A stretch of DNA of 64,000 nucleotides from assembly GCF_003202285.1 (NCBI RefSeq), contig NZ_MASW01000002.1:1054001-1118000 (forward strand), written 5' to 3'. The position numbers and the translations under genes were made by a program. The DNA is from Prauserella muralis. GTDB lineage: Bacteria; Actinomycetota; Actinomycetes; Mycobacteriales; Pseudonocardiaceae. Shown here piece by piece: positions 35,400 to 43,870 of this stretch (its first letter is position 1; the number at the start of each line of letters is the position of its first letter). The notes below the pieces were generated by a model, which did no database searches, was not told the DNA's origin, and saw nothing but the letters and a program-made list of their open reading frames with translations.

Positions 35400-35443
35400 G
35401 CTGCGCGTTGACGGGCCTGCCGTGCAGACCGGACGCTGTTTGT

Positions 35444-36715
35444 ATGACCAGGGCAGCAGAGGGCGGCGACCGTCGCGGGCGGGGCAACATCCGCCGACGT
35501 GGCGGCTCGTTGCAGGTGCGCGTGTACTCGGGCGTCGACCCGGTGACCGGCAAGGAGATCTACCTGTCGGAGACCGTCAAGGGCACCGACAAGGCCGCGT
35601 ATCGGCGCGCCGACAAGGTGATGACGAAGCTACAAGCACAGGTAGACAAGCAGCGCTCGCCGAGCACGGCCGTGACGTTCTCGTATGCCATCGATGAGTG
35701 GCTACGGACGGCGGACATCGAGCCGACGACAAGACACGGCTACGTCGGCTACATCGACCGCACGATCCGGCCCGCACTTGGCGATGTTCCAGTGAGCAAG
35801 CTCAGCGCGCGCAACCTCGAAACGCTCTACGGCGAACTGCGCCGCTGCCGCGTGCGCTGCGACGGCATGCCGTTCATCGACCACAAGGCCGAAGGCGAGC
35901 ACGACTGCGAGAAGGCGAAGTGCAGGCCGCACGAGTGCAAGCCAATGGCACAGTCGTCAGTGCGGCAGGTTCACTCGATCATCAGCGGTGTACTGGGCGC
36001 TGCGACCCGCTGGGACTGGATCAGCTCGAACCCGGCGAAGGTCGCGCAGCGGCCACGTCAGGTACCTCCGCAGCCCGATCCGCCCTCACCAGCGCAGGCG
36101 GCGAAGCTGGTCGAGAAGGCGTTCGAGCTGGACGAGGCGTGGGGCACGCTGGTGTGGCTCGTGATGACGACCGGAATGCGCCGCGGAGAGGTCTGCGCCC
36201 TGCGGTGGTCGCGCGTCGACCTGGACGAGGGCATTGTTGAGGTGCGCAGCAGCTACACGACGCTGCGTGGCGTAGGCCGCGAGAAGGACACGAAGACCCA
36301 CCAGATGCGCCGCATCGCGCTCGACACGGAGACGACCGTGCTGCTGCGCGAGCACAAGAAACGCTGCCAGGAGACGTACGCGGAGCTGGGCGCGGACTGG
36401 AGCGAGGACTCGTACGTCTTCGTCGGCATGCGTGGCGACCTCGACAAGCCGTATCCGCCGGATGCTGTGTCGAACCGCTACAAGAAAATGGCGACCAGAC
36501 TCGGCATCAAGACACACCTTCACGCGCTGCGGCACTACTCAGCAACCGAGCTGCTAACGGCTGGCATAGACCTCCGTACCGTTGCCGGTCGTCTCGGTCA
36601 TGGTGGCGGTGGAGCGACAACACTACGGGTCTACGCCGCGTGGGTAGCGGCGGCCGATCGAAAGGCTGCCGAAGTTCTCGGTTCGCGTATGCCTAAACGC
36701 CGCTCGTCAGGCTGA
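35444..36715 (+). CDS. int: Tyrosine recombinase (integrase) of the AICE
   Basis: ATG 35444 gives 423 aa; the frame opens earlier but runs through the arm sites. The N-terminal AP2-like part (RGNIRRRGGSLQVRVYSGVDPVTGKE) and core-binding domain (FSYAIDEWLRTADIEPTTRHGYVGYI) precede the catalytic domain. The catalytic residues are the Arg in TTGMRRGEVCALRW, HALRHYSA, LGHGG and the Tyr in TLRVYAAW. The core-binding domain carries a Cys/His-rich insert (CRVRCDG...HDCEKAKCRPHECKP) that looks like a zinc knuckle, a trait of actinobacterial AICE integrases. It lies next to attL, as expected. Confidence 0.95.
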   Translation: MTRAAEGGDRRGRGNIRRRGGSLQVRVYSGVDPVTGKEIYLSETVKGTDKAAYRRADKVMTKLQAQVDKQRSPSTAVTFSYAIDEWLRTADIEPTTRHGYVGYIDRTIRPALGDVPVSKLSARNLETLYGELRRCRVRCDGMPFIDHKAEGEHDCEKAKCRPHECKPMAQSSVRQVHSIISGVLGAATRWDWISSNPAKVAQRPRQVPPQPDPPSPAQAAKLVEKAFELDEAWGTLVWLVMTTGMRRGEVCALRWSRVDLDEGIVEVRSSYTTLRGVGREKDTKTHQMRRIALDTETTVLLREHKKRCQETYAELGADWSEDSYVFVGMRGDLDKPYPPDAVSNRYKKMATRLGIKTHLHALRHYSATELLTAGIDLRTVAGRLGHGGGGATTLRVYAAWVAAADRKAAEVLGSRMPKRRSSG

Positions 36716-36754
36716 TTGACGGGCGTTACATTCAAATCGTGAACCTATCTTTTG

Positions 36755-37693
36755 CTATCGATACCTTGGTTGCAGCGTCCTATTAAATATGTCTCCCAAT
36801 GGCTTGGTGCCGGCTGTTACCGCGGCCATATCGTGTTCTACCTGTTCGATCGTCGGCAATCCGGTCGTGTGTACCGTGAATGGCGTTCCACCATTCACGG
36901 TGGGATTGGCGAAAATTCTGTTTAGGGTCGATGTTGTCGCGGAAACGATAGTTAACCAAGTGTGTAGGAATCGAAGCCGCCGGTAAGTTCGATAGCTATC
37001 TGTTGCACGACTTAAAAAGAGCCCCCTTCCGTCCCATCCGATTTCCTTGGTCGCTTGTGCGGATATTTCGTCCAACGTCCTCTTATGGGCGCTGAACTCG
37101 TACCCTGTGGAACTCGTAGACGTCAACATATTGAAATCTCCGGGTCGGTATTTGTCGATGACTTGCAGGCGTTCTTTTGTGCGACGCAGTGCTTTTTCTA
37201 GCCTGTCGGGTATGTGAAACTCAACCAGGGCGGATTCGGGAATTTCCTGCCATGTAAGCTTGCCTGAATTGGACCCAACTTGAAGCGTTTTCCTCCAGTG
37301 TTTCCTTAAGGACCAGCCAGGAAGAATTCCGAGGCGTGGTGTGGAGTCTCCCCCTTCGTCTTCGCTGAATAGCTCAAAAATGCATTTGCCATGCGTCAAA
37401 TGGTCGCATGCCACGGTGGATACCAGTTGGGTGAACAGGCGGAAACCGTCGCGGCCACGGTGATAGTCGAGTTCATGCAGGAGACTGCTAATGATGTCGT
37501 CGCCACGAGTATGTTCTATGCCCTCATATCCAATGCCCGCTTTGTATGCGTAATGCTGGTGGTGCAAGTCTTCCTCCAGCATGAATAAGTACAGATTCCG
37601 ATTTGTGTTAGACTTATGCAAAGCGGATGTCTCAGGCGCAATGAGCAGAGCTCGGTGATGAGTCGATGCACGAGCCCGCAATGGAGTATTCAT
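36755..37693 (-). CDS. Unknown 312-aa protein of AT-rich cargo operon
   Basis: The product is not recognised. ATG 37693 overlaps the stop of the 887-aa membrane protein gene (TAATG), so the two are coupled. The protein is polar and basic without signal peptide or membrane helix. Notable stretches are YLFMLEEDLHHQHYAYKAGIGYEG, LFTQLVSTVACDHLTHGKCIFELF and LRRTKERLQVIDKYRPGDFN. The codon use is much AT-richer than in the rest of the element, with many AAT, TAT and AAA codons. That marks separate, recent acquisition. A soluble partner of the membrane protein is the simplest inference. Confidence 0.7.
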   Translation of the reverse strand: MNTPLRARASTHHRALLIAPETSALHKSNTNRNLYLFMLEEDLHHQHYAYKAGIGYEGIEHTRGDDIISSLLHELDYHRGRDGFRLFTQLVSTVACDHLTHGKCIFELFSEDEGGDSTPRLGILPGWSLRKHWRKTLQVGSNSGKLTWQEIPESALVEFHIPDRLEKALRRTKERLQVIDKYRPGDFNMLTSTSSTGYEFSAHKRTLDEISAQATKEIGWDGRGLFLSRATDSYRTYRRLRFLHTWLTIVSATTSTLNRIFANPTVNGGTPFTVHTTGLPTIEQVEHDMAAVTAGTKPLGDIFNRTLQPRYR

Positions 37694-40356
37694 TAGCAGT
37701 TGTCTGCCTCGTCTTCTTGGACTCCGGGCCCGTCCTGTGTGTTGGCTTCTCCTTCGATTATCTTGGAGAATTCATCTATCATCTCGCTCAAGCGAGGAGT
37801 TAGGATATCGCTACGTAACACGGCTCCTCTATCTCGTCCTTCTGGAACCAGCCAGGCTGCCACGAACACGTCTTCGAATTCACAGTGGCCGATCCACTTG
37901 AACATGGTTGCGAGCTTCGTGTCCAAATTAGGATGGGACTCCTCTAGATTGCCGTATGCGATATCATCGTAGGATATTCCAAACTGATTGAGTGATTCCA
38001 TCACCTGTTGATGCCGATTCGAGCGGTTGATCTTTCCGGCTGAGAGACCGAAAAGAGCGTGGTCCATGTATAATGCCGAGATAGCTGCGTCCAGTATCTT
38101 CTGTGGGTCCTTGTCTAGTAGTTCACGCCAAACTCTCTCGAAAACGTCGAGTAAGTCGGATCGCTGGCGAGCAAGCCCGGCCACAAGAGCCGCACCAGAA
38201 AGTTGCAACAGCATTAATACCGGCTCAGACCACAGCGAACCAAGGACGTGCTGGTGAAGTCGTTGTACCGTTGAGAGTAGCCGCGCTCTCGCACGTTCAG
38301 TTGCGATGACCAGCCCACGCAAGCACGGCTCGAGGCTCGCTCTGATAGGTACCTGGTCCTCGAGAACATCTTCGAGGAGGTCTTGGTGGGCTCGGTAAAA
38401 CGCCCAGCCAAACACGTCAGGTCGGTCGCGATCCATATCTGTCTCAACGCGTGTCGCGACTCTCGCGATGGGGGCTCGGAGCTTTTCCTGCAACGCAGCC
38501 CTTCTCGCTGTGAGTCTGTCCAGGCTGAGGTTCGGCCATTGGTCGTCAACGTCTCTATGTACGGCCTCACATTGTTCGAAGAGTGTTGACAGCGAGGACA
38601 AAGGCGAGGCCCATTTGTGTAGGGCCTCGTCGAGCCGACTCAATGCTGCGCCAGCGGCTAACGTTCTGCCGCTGCTTACATCCCGAGCCCACGGCCAGAA
38701 CTCGCGTTCAAACGTGTCCATCAGTGACACCGCCTCGTCGATGGACTCGGTGGCGATAGCGCGGGCAAGTAACTGGTTGATATTCGCTACGGAGGTGACT
38801 CGATGTCCTTCCACAGTCTCCTCGAAGCGAAGCCCATCGCGGAGATTTCGAAGCAGTTCGGCCGGAACAGGGCCAAGGTTACGAACGTTGTGATCGTATG
38901 CCTGGGTAACTATCCAATTCGGGAAGTCCACGGTAAGTGCGTGCGTGTAGTCGTATAGACCTAACACCGCTTGTGTATAGGCAAGAGCGACGAAGTCTAC
39001 CAAATTGTATAGGTGGCCATCAGACGCCGTCGTACTGACGACGCTATCCTCACCGGAGTTCGTTTCTGACGCCTCATCTGCATTCGTGTTGGCGGACTGC
39101 TGCGTCGTCGCGACCCTAGCCGGGGCAACGACCGTCTCAAACCAGAGCCGGGACTCGCCGAAGAAGCCTCGCGACATCAGCCACCGGGTTGGGTCGTCAA
39201 TCTCGCCAAGAATTGACGCGAGCTGAGGCAACTCGCGCCCGCCGATTAGCTCGCTGAGCACCTGGGCGAGATGACGCTCAACCCACAGCGCATCGGCGAC
39301 TGTCGTTGCTTGCAGCGTGGTGGCTGTCGCTAACGCGATCCCGACCTCGTGGTGATCTGTAAGGAGCCAATCTTTGTGCCTAATCCTTTGAGAACACCAG
39401 CCAGGAAGTTCGATCAGCGTCCCTTTCCGCTTAGCATATTGCAGCCAGATGGCTAATGTGAATCGTGCTGCTGTCTGCGTTCTTGGATCCGTTCCGGCGT
39501 ATTCAGCGGTAACATTGGCTACTGTCCGTTCACGTTCGCGAATCAAATGACAGAGATCGCGCAGGACGAGAAGAGACTGGGTAGTTCGCGCTCGACATAG
39601 ACGAGTGCGTAATCCGGTCGGATCGCGTCCAGTCAACCGCGAAGCCTGAGTGGTCCATCGGGTGAGATCTCGTTGCACCATGGGTAGTAGTCCAACTGGC
39701 TCGAGCAGGCCGTAAAGTTGAGTTCGTAATCGGCCGAACGACAACAGCACGAAGGCACCTAGGATTGTCACAACACATAGTGACAACCGGTTAGGCTGGC
39801 TTTCAGCCAAGGGCAACGCCAGGATCACAAGTCCGAATAGGACTGCCTGCACGTACACGTATGCATATAGTTTGCCGCCCGGCAATCGTGTGACGAGATC
39901 ACGTACCCTCGATGTGGCGTCCTTATACGTTGTTGAGACTACGAATGCAACGGTGGCAAAGTATACACCGGCAAGCGTTCCTGTGACGGCAAGAGCGGCT
40001 GTCACAATTGCTTGGTAGTTCAAGCCTGGCGGCGGTTCCTGGCCCAGCCACGAGGCTATTCCGGATAGCCATGTGGGCGGCCATGTCCAGTGGGCGACTG
40101 CATCTGTCAGATATGTTCCGAATCTTTGAGTGGCAGCGACAAGAATAACGGCAACGGCAACGGCAACGGCGACGCGTCCAATCGATTTTACAAACAGCCA
40201 CGCCATTGATCGTGATTCGCTTAAGTACGCAGCAGACTGCGCGAAGACGAACGCTGTCCTTGCCCTTACGCGTACCAGGCGCGTCCGTGTGCGCCAGTAC
40301 CTCGGCGTGGACAGAGCCCGAGTCCGCCAGCGGAACATGCTAGTTGGCAACCCCAC
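37693..40356 (-). CDS. Unknown 887-aa membrane protein of AT-rich cargo operon
   Basis: The product is not recognised. GTG 40356 has AAAGG 7 bp upstream; ATG 40338 and ATG 40206 are alternatives. Four hydrophobic helices are predicted near residues 58-77, 115-140, 163-185 and 191-210. The remaining 670 residues are soluble and mostly helical, with an acidic, Thr/Ser/Asn-rich break near 440-465. N-terminal helices followed by a long cytosolic region recall DUF2254-like proteins only in layout. GC content is well below the flanks. Position next to the integrase of a mobile element, with a coupled soluble gene, is typical of defence cargo. Confidence 0.72.
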   Translation of the reverse strand: MGLPTSMFRWRTRALSTPRYWRTRTRLVRVRARTAFVFAQSAAYLSESRSMAWLFVKSIGRVAVAVAVAVILVAATQRFGTYLTDAVAHWTWPPTWLSGIASWLGQEPPPGLNYQAIVTAALAVTGTLAGVYFATVAFVVSTTYKDATSRVRDLVTRLPGGKLYAYVYVQAVLFGLVILALPLAESQPNRLSLCVVTILGAFVLLSFGRLRTQLYGLLEPVGLLPMVQRDLTRWTTQASRLTGRDPTGLRTRLCRARTTQSLLVLRDLCHLIRERERTVANVTAEYAGTDPRTQTAARFTLAIWLQYAKRKGTLIELPGWCSQRIRHKDWLLTDHHEVGIALATATTLQATTVADALWVERHLAQVLSELIGGRELPQLASILGEIDDPTRWLMSRGFFGESRLWFETVVAPARVATTQQSANTNADEASETNSGEDSVVSTTASDGHLYNLVDFVALAYTQAVLGLYDYTHALTVDFPNWIVTQAYDHNVRNLGPVPAELLRNLRDGLRFEETVEGHRVTSVANINQLLARAIATESIDEAVSLMDTFEREFWPWARDVSSGRTLAAGAALSRLDEALHKWASPLSSLSTLFEQCEAVHRDVDDQWPNLSLDRLTARRAALQEKLRAPIARVATRVETDMDRDRPDVFGWAFYRAHQDLLEDVLEDQVPIRASLEPCLRGLVIATERARARLLSTVQRLHQHVLGSLWSEPVLMLLQLSGAALVAGLARQRSDLLDVFERVWRELLDKDPQKILDAAISALYMDHALFGLSAGKINRSNRHQQVMESLNQFGISYDDIAYGNLEESHPNLDTKLATMFKWIGHCEFEDVFVAAWLVPEGRDRGAVLRSDILTPRLSEMIDEFSKIIEGEANTQDGPGVQEDEADNC

Positions 40357-40557
40357 GGTTAGACCTTTCGACGCGCAATCTTGAAGCAGCGATGGTGAGT
40401 GTATGACGACGGACCTTCAGTTCATTCGAGGTCGGGAGATTGGCCTCCGCCCGCTTCGCGGTCCCAACGCGGGTAGGCGTTCATCACGTACGTCGAGGCT
40501 GTGGTGCCGTGTGGAGGCGATCCGTGATCAGAGTTGGCTTGCACGACCGCGTAGCCT

Positions 40558-41112
40558 GTGGCCGTGGCTGATGAACGTGGTGCATGGCAGACCTTCGGTG
40601 AGCGGCTGATCTATGACAACCGTTGGGTCAAGCTTGGCTTGACCGACGTCCAGGCCCCGAACGGGCGGCGTTGGGAGTACCACGTCGTGCACCTCGCGCG
40701 CATCGCGATCGCGCTGATCGTCAACGAGCGTGACGAGGCGCTGATGCTGTGGCGGTATCGGTTCGCAACTCAGCAGTGGGGGTATGAGCTGCTCGGCGGG
40801 CTGGTGGACGATGGCGAGGACTCGGCGGCGACGGCCGCACGGGAGGCCGCAGAGGAAAGCGGATGGCAGCCTACCGGGGACGGCGAGCACCTCGTGAGCT
40901 TCGAGCCCCTGCCCGGTCAGGTCACGGCCCCGATGGACATCTACCTGTGGCGGGGCGCTGAGCGCATCGGTGAGCCGACTGACACGGAAGAAGTCGGGCG
41001 TGTCGAGTGGGTGCCGTTGTCGAGGGTGAACGAACTCGCCCAGCGGCAGGAACTTCTCGGCTCCGGCACCCTCGTCGCGTTGCTCTACTACCTGAACTCA
41101 CGGACGGCGTGA
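40558..41112 (+). CDS. NUDIX hydrolase
   Basis: The protein is up to 184 aa. The NUDIX box is complete (G-x5-E-x7-REAAEESGW, in GLVDDGEDSAATAAREAAEESGW). GTG 40558 and GTG 40564 are both possible; TAGCCT just upstream could make the second a leaderless start. The layout (YELLGGLV, DIYLWRGA, EVGRVEWVPL) is that of ADP-ribose pyrophosphatase-like members. AICEs such as pSAM2 carry a NUDIX gene (nud), where it is implicated in regulation with the XRE-type control genes. Its end overlaps the convergent TPR regulator by 15 bp. Confidence 0.85.
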   Translation: MAVADERGAWQTFGERLIYDNRWVKLGLTDVQAPNGRRWEYHVVHLARIAIALIVNERDEALMLWRYRFATQQWGYELLGGLVDDGEDSAATAAREAAEESGWQPTGDGEHLVSFEPLPGQVTAPMDIYLWRGAERIGEPTDTEEVGRVEWVPLSRVNELAQRQELLGSGTLVALLYYLNSRTA

Positions 41113-42234
41113 CCCGGTCGGCAGGACCAAGCCGCTGAGTCGCCGTAGGTGGCGGTCGGAGCGGATCTGCTTGCCGAGTTGCCGGGCCTGCCGTGCGTAG
41201 CGCTGGGCTTCGTCGCGGTCGCCTGCAGCCGCGTGGGCGTAGGCGAGGTCGACCAGCATGCCGACTCGGGCGCGGACGAAGGCCGCAGGCAGACGGGGGA
41301 GCGCGTTCGTAAGCTGTTCCACGGCGTCCGGTTCGCCGAGTTTGGCGAGCGCGTTGCCTCGCCAGCGGTCGAGGTGCGAGTCACCCAAGAACAGGAACGG
41401 CAGCCTTGGGTCTCGCGGGTCGGCTGGCAACAGCGCGTCGGCGGTGTCGAAGGCTCGCAGTGCGTCCGCTTGCTGTCCGGTCGCCGCGAAACCCTCGCCG
41501 CTGGCGGCGGCCAACCAGGCTCGCAACAGCGGCGACGCCTCGCGCTCGGCGAGTGAGCGCGCGTGTTCGAGTTGCTCGGCCGCGTGCTGCGTCTCATCGA
41601 TGTCGATCAGCACGAACGCCTGCTCCGCGAGCGCGTGAGCGAGCATCGTCGCCGAGCCAGCCTCCCGGGCGGCCGCCTTGGCGCGCTCGTAGTGCCCCCA
41701 CGCCTGGCCGATTGCGTTCCGGTCGAGAGCCACCCAGCCCGCGAGCGTTGACGCCTCGACGAGCACGCTCGCCAAGGCCTCTCGCTGCCCGCGCGCTGTG
41801 CTGTGGCTCAGCAGGCCTTCGAGCTGCTCGATCAGGTGTCGTAGCTGGTCGAGTAGGACGATCCCACCGAACTGGCGGTCCGAGCGACGCGCGCTGTCCA
41901 CCTGCTGGCGGAAGGCCTCGACAGCGCCTGCGTCGACGCTGCGCGCGAGCGCGAGCCGTGAGCGCAGTTCGCTGACCTCGTCGTCTTCGTCCTCCTCAGG
42001 GAAGCCGAGTTCGCTGTTGGTACGCCCGTATACGTCCCTGAACAGCCGCCGGTACGGCTCGTTGACCTGATCATGGCCGTTCTCCCAGCGCGAGAGCTTC
42101 GTCTTGAGGCTGCTCGCGTCCATCACGGTAATGCCGAGAGCGTCTGCCCGGCGCACCAGAAGATTGATGACTTCAGCGGCCTTGTAACCGAGTTCGTCCT
42201 TCCGGACCTTCTGCAACTTCGTCGCTGAGGGCAT
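41098..42234 (-). CDS. XRE-like HTH regulator with C-terminal TPR repeats
   Basis: The 378-aa protein begins with an HTH-like region (AAEVINLLVRRADALG...SLKTKLSRWENGHDQVNEPYRRLFRDVYG). Then comes an acidic linker and about six helical TPR-like repeats (CTLAGW-type ASTLAGWVALDRNAIGQAWGHYERA, ALAEQAFVLIDIDETQHA, AWLAAASGEGFAATG). This HTH-TPR layout resembles RRNPP-type sensors, in which a small ligand binds the TPR part. The protein at 48.7 kb is a paralogue across the whole TPR region. It is divergent from the short XRE gene side of the transfer operon. Confidence 0.8.
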   Translation of the reverse strand: MPSATKLQKVRKDELGYKAAEVINLLVRRADALGITVMDASSLKTKLSRWENGHDQVNEPYRRLFRDVYGRTNSELGFPEEDEDDEVSELRSRLALARSVDAGAVEAFRQQVDSARRSDRQFGGIVLLDQLRHLIEQLEGLLSHSTARGQREALASVLVEASTLAGWVALDRNAIGQAWGHYERAKAAAREAGSATMLAHALAEQAFVLIDIDETQHAAEQLEHARSLAEREASPLLRAWLAAASGEGFAATGQQADALRAFDTADALLPADPRDPRLPFLFLGDSHLDRWRGNALAKLGEPDAVEQLTNALPRLPAAFVRARVGMLVDLAYAHAAAGDRDEAQRYARQARQLGKQIRSDRHLRRLSGLVLPTGSRRP

Positions 42235-42378
42235 CAGATATCGCCGCCACGATAACCGCTCTGACCTGCGGAGTTAATTGCGGTTAATGGTTCGTCGGTT
42301 AACTTCCGCCACCTGCGAAAAAGGCTTCTTCTGCCGTTTCCTGGGGTCATGAACAAAGACCTCAAAGGAACGCCACAG

Positions 42379-42768
42379 CTACCGCGGACGGCGTTGCGCG
42401 GCCGGGTTGACGACGGGTGCGACGCGCTCCGCCATGGTGTCGAGCCGCCTCGTGATCTCTTCCAGTCGGCCCTCGATCGCGGTCAGGCGCGCGAGCACCT
42501 CATCCATCGTCGTGTTGCCGGTTTCGCCCGGCCTCAAGGGTTTTCGCCCTGCCAGCACGGCCGCCAGGTGATCGGGATGCCATTCCAGGGCAAGCGACAG
42601 CGCCTCGAGCGTGCGAGCGCTACGACGGCGCTCGACGGTGCGGTGTTGGAGTTCGCGCACGATCGCCTGCGAGACATGCGAGCGCTCGGCGAGCTCCCGC
42701 TGACGCAGTCCGAGCTCGTTCATGCGCTCGTTGATCGCGCGCGCGACCGCAGCCCAATCCTCGGTCAC
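42379..42768 (-). CDS. XRE-family HTH repressor of the transfer operon
   Basis: GTG 42768 is chosen because GGAGG lies 7 bp upstream; the frame runs on for 27 codons without a site. The 129-aa protein has a clear HTH (RAINERMNELGLRQRELAERSHVSQAIVRELQHR), followed by a short coiled coil (MDEVLARLTAIEGRLEEITRRLDTMAERV) likely for dimerisation. It is divergent from the excisionase-like gene. The AT-rich palindromes between them are its probable operators, making it the lysogeny-type repressor of the element. Confidence 0.85.
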   Translation of the reverse strand: MTEDWAAVARAINERMNELGLRQRELAERSHVSQAIVRELQHRTVERRRSARTLEALSLALEWHPDHLAAVLAGRKPLRPGETGNTTMDEVLARLTAIEGRLEEITRRLDTMAERVAPVVNPAAQRRPR

Positions 42769-42865
42769 CAATTCCTCCGTGGTCCGCCTCCGCGCCGAGA
42801 TTAGCGCTTCGTTGCCATTCCGCGGGCTCGGCTCGCGCGAACGGGCCACATTATGTCTCTATTCA

Positions 42866-42896
42866 AGCTGAAATCAGCTCAAATTCACGCTGAAAT
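42866..42896. promoter_or_regulatory. Operator repeats in the XRE/xis divergent region
   Basis: AGCTGA-AA-TCAGCT (42866-42879) is a perfect palindrome. GCTGAAAT occurs at 42867-42874 and again at 42889-42896, 22 bp apart (two helical turns). The region is AT-rich and lies between the divergent repressor and excisionase-like genes. Confidence 0.6.
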
Positions 42897-42915
42897 TCTA
42901 CGAAGGAATTCATTC

Positions 42916-43197
42916 ATGGATACCCCCATGCCAAATTCCGGTGCGCCGGTCTTCTACACCGTCCGAGAGGCGGCGCGGGTGCTCCGCGTCGACCCGTCCA
43001 CCCTCTACAGGGCCATCAGGGAAGCGGCCTTCCCCGCGGTCCGTATCCGCTACCGCTATGTCATTCCGGCCGCGGCGTTGGACCGGCTGATCACCGAGGC
43101 AGCCGAGTCGGGACAGTGCGTCGATCCGGCGAGGATGCTCGCCGAGCGCCGTGTCGCCCGGGACATCGCCCGGCTTGCAGGCGGTGATGCGCGATGA
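42916..43197 (+). CDS. xis: Excisionase-like HTH (MerR/Xis-type) protein
   Basis: ATG 42916 with GAAGGA upstream gives 93 aa. The core VFYTVREAARVLRVDPSTLYRAIREAAFPAVRIRYRYVIPAAALDRLI is the winged-helix fold of excisionases and MerR-like small regulators. It is the first gene of the transfer operon and its stop overlaps the WhiB start (ATGA). In AICEs, Xis bends DNA to favour excision. A purely regulatory role cannot be excluded because it is not adjacent to int. Confidence 0.8.
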   Translation: MDTPMPNSGAPVFYTVREAARVLRVDPSTLYRAIREAAFPAVRIRYRYVIPAAALDRLITEAAESGQCVDPARMLAERRVARDIARLAGGDAR

Positions 43198-43544
43198 ACC
43201 GCGACGACTACGACGAGATCGCCGAGGGGATCGACTACCTCGCGCCCGTGCCCGATGACGTGCTCTGCGAGGTGGTGACACGGGACGGCCTGTGCTTCTG
43301 GGCCTTCGACCGGGACACCATGCCCGACCTCTCCGGCGAAGTGGACCCGGACCGTGCGCTCGCGGCCGCCGCGTGCGCGGGCTGCTCGGTGATCCGGGAG
43401 TGCTTGGAACTGGAGTTGCGTGCTGCCGGAGCCCACACGGTCGGGATCTGGGGCGCGCTTGCCGAGGACGACCGCCGCGAGGTGCACCGTGTGTGGAAGT
43501 GGCGGCACGTCAACCGGCGCGCAAGGGGAGATGAGCCGGAATGA
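43194..43544 (+). CDS. WhiB-family iron-sulfur regulator
   Basis: The 116-aa product has the WhiB pattern: a Cys near residue 34 (GLCFWAFD), CAGCSVIREC at 61-70 (C-x2-C-x5-C) and the GIWGA turn at 84-88, followed by a basic tail. An additional Cys at 25 is unusual. WhiB proteins bind a [4Fe-4S] cluster and the main sigma factor. The gene overlaps both neighbours by 4 nt (ATGA). A WhiB inside the transfer operon may link excision or transfer to redox state or development. Confidence 0.9.
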   Translation: MNRDDYDEIAEGIDYLAPVPDDVLCEVVTRDGLCFWAFDRDTMPDLSGEVDPDRALAAAACAGCSVIRECLELELRAAGAHTVGIWGALAEDDRREVHRVWKWRHVNRRARGDEPE

Positions 43545-43870
43545 CGATCGACCTCACTCCCGAGCAGGTCTTAGCCGCTGCCGGAGCGCTGTTCGCGCTC
43601 GTGCTGGTCTGGCGTATGGGCACCCGGCGGGCGCGCAAGGCCGCCGAGGTGGCGCGGGCAAGTGCACGTGTGGTCTCGCTCGCCGGACGCGTTGTGTTCA
43701 TGGCCGCAGCGTTCGTCGGTGTCCAGTGGCTGGTCATCGCGAACCCGGGAAACACCACGCTGCTGATCGTGGTGCTCGCGCTGCCCGACCTTCTCGCTGC
43801 GTACGTCCTCACCAGGACGCTGACGGTCACGTCGATGGACACGACGAAGCGGCGGGGTGACCGTCGATGA
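43541..43870 (+). CDS. Small membrane protein of transfer operon (Spd-like)
   Basis: The 109-aa protein has three hydrophobic segments (about 8-24, 45-64 and 72-90: AAAGALFALVLVW, VVFMAAAFVGVQWLVIA, LLIVVLALPDLLAAYVL) and a basic tail. Position before traB and size fit the Spd (spread) proteins that help plasmids and AICEs move between hyphal compartments. Sequence alone does not prove this. Both ends overlap neighbours by 4 nt. Confidence 0.7.
   Translation: MTIDLTPEQVLAAAGALFALVLVWRMGTRRARKAAEVARASARVVSLAGRVVFMAAAFVGVQWLVIANPGNTTLLIVVLALPDLLAAYVLTRTLTVTSMDTTKRRGDRR

Noticed and set aside
36755-37693. Phage portal-like protein
   Set aside because: A few stretches (HGKCIFELF, a following basic segment) loosely recall portal proteins. 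The context has no phage genes and the match is too weak to use.
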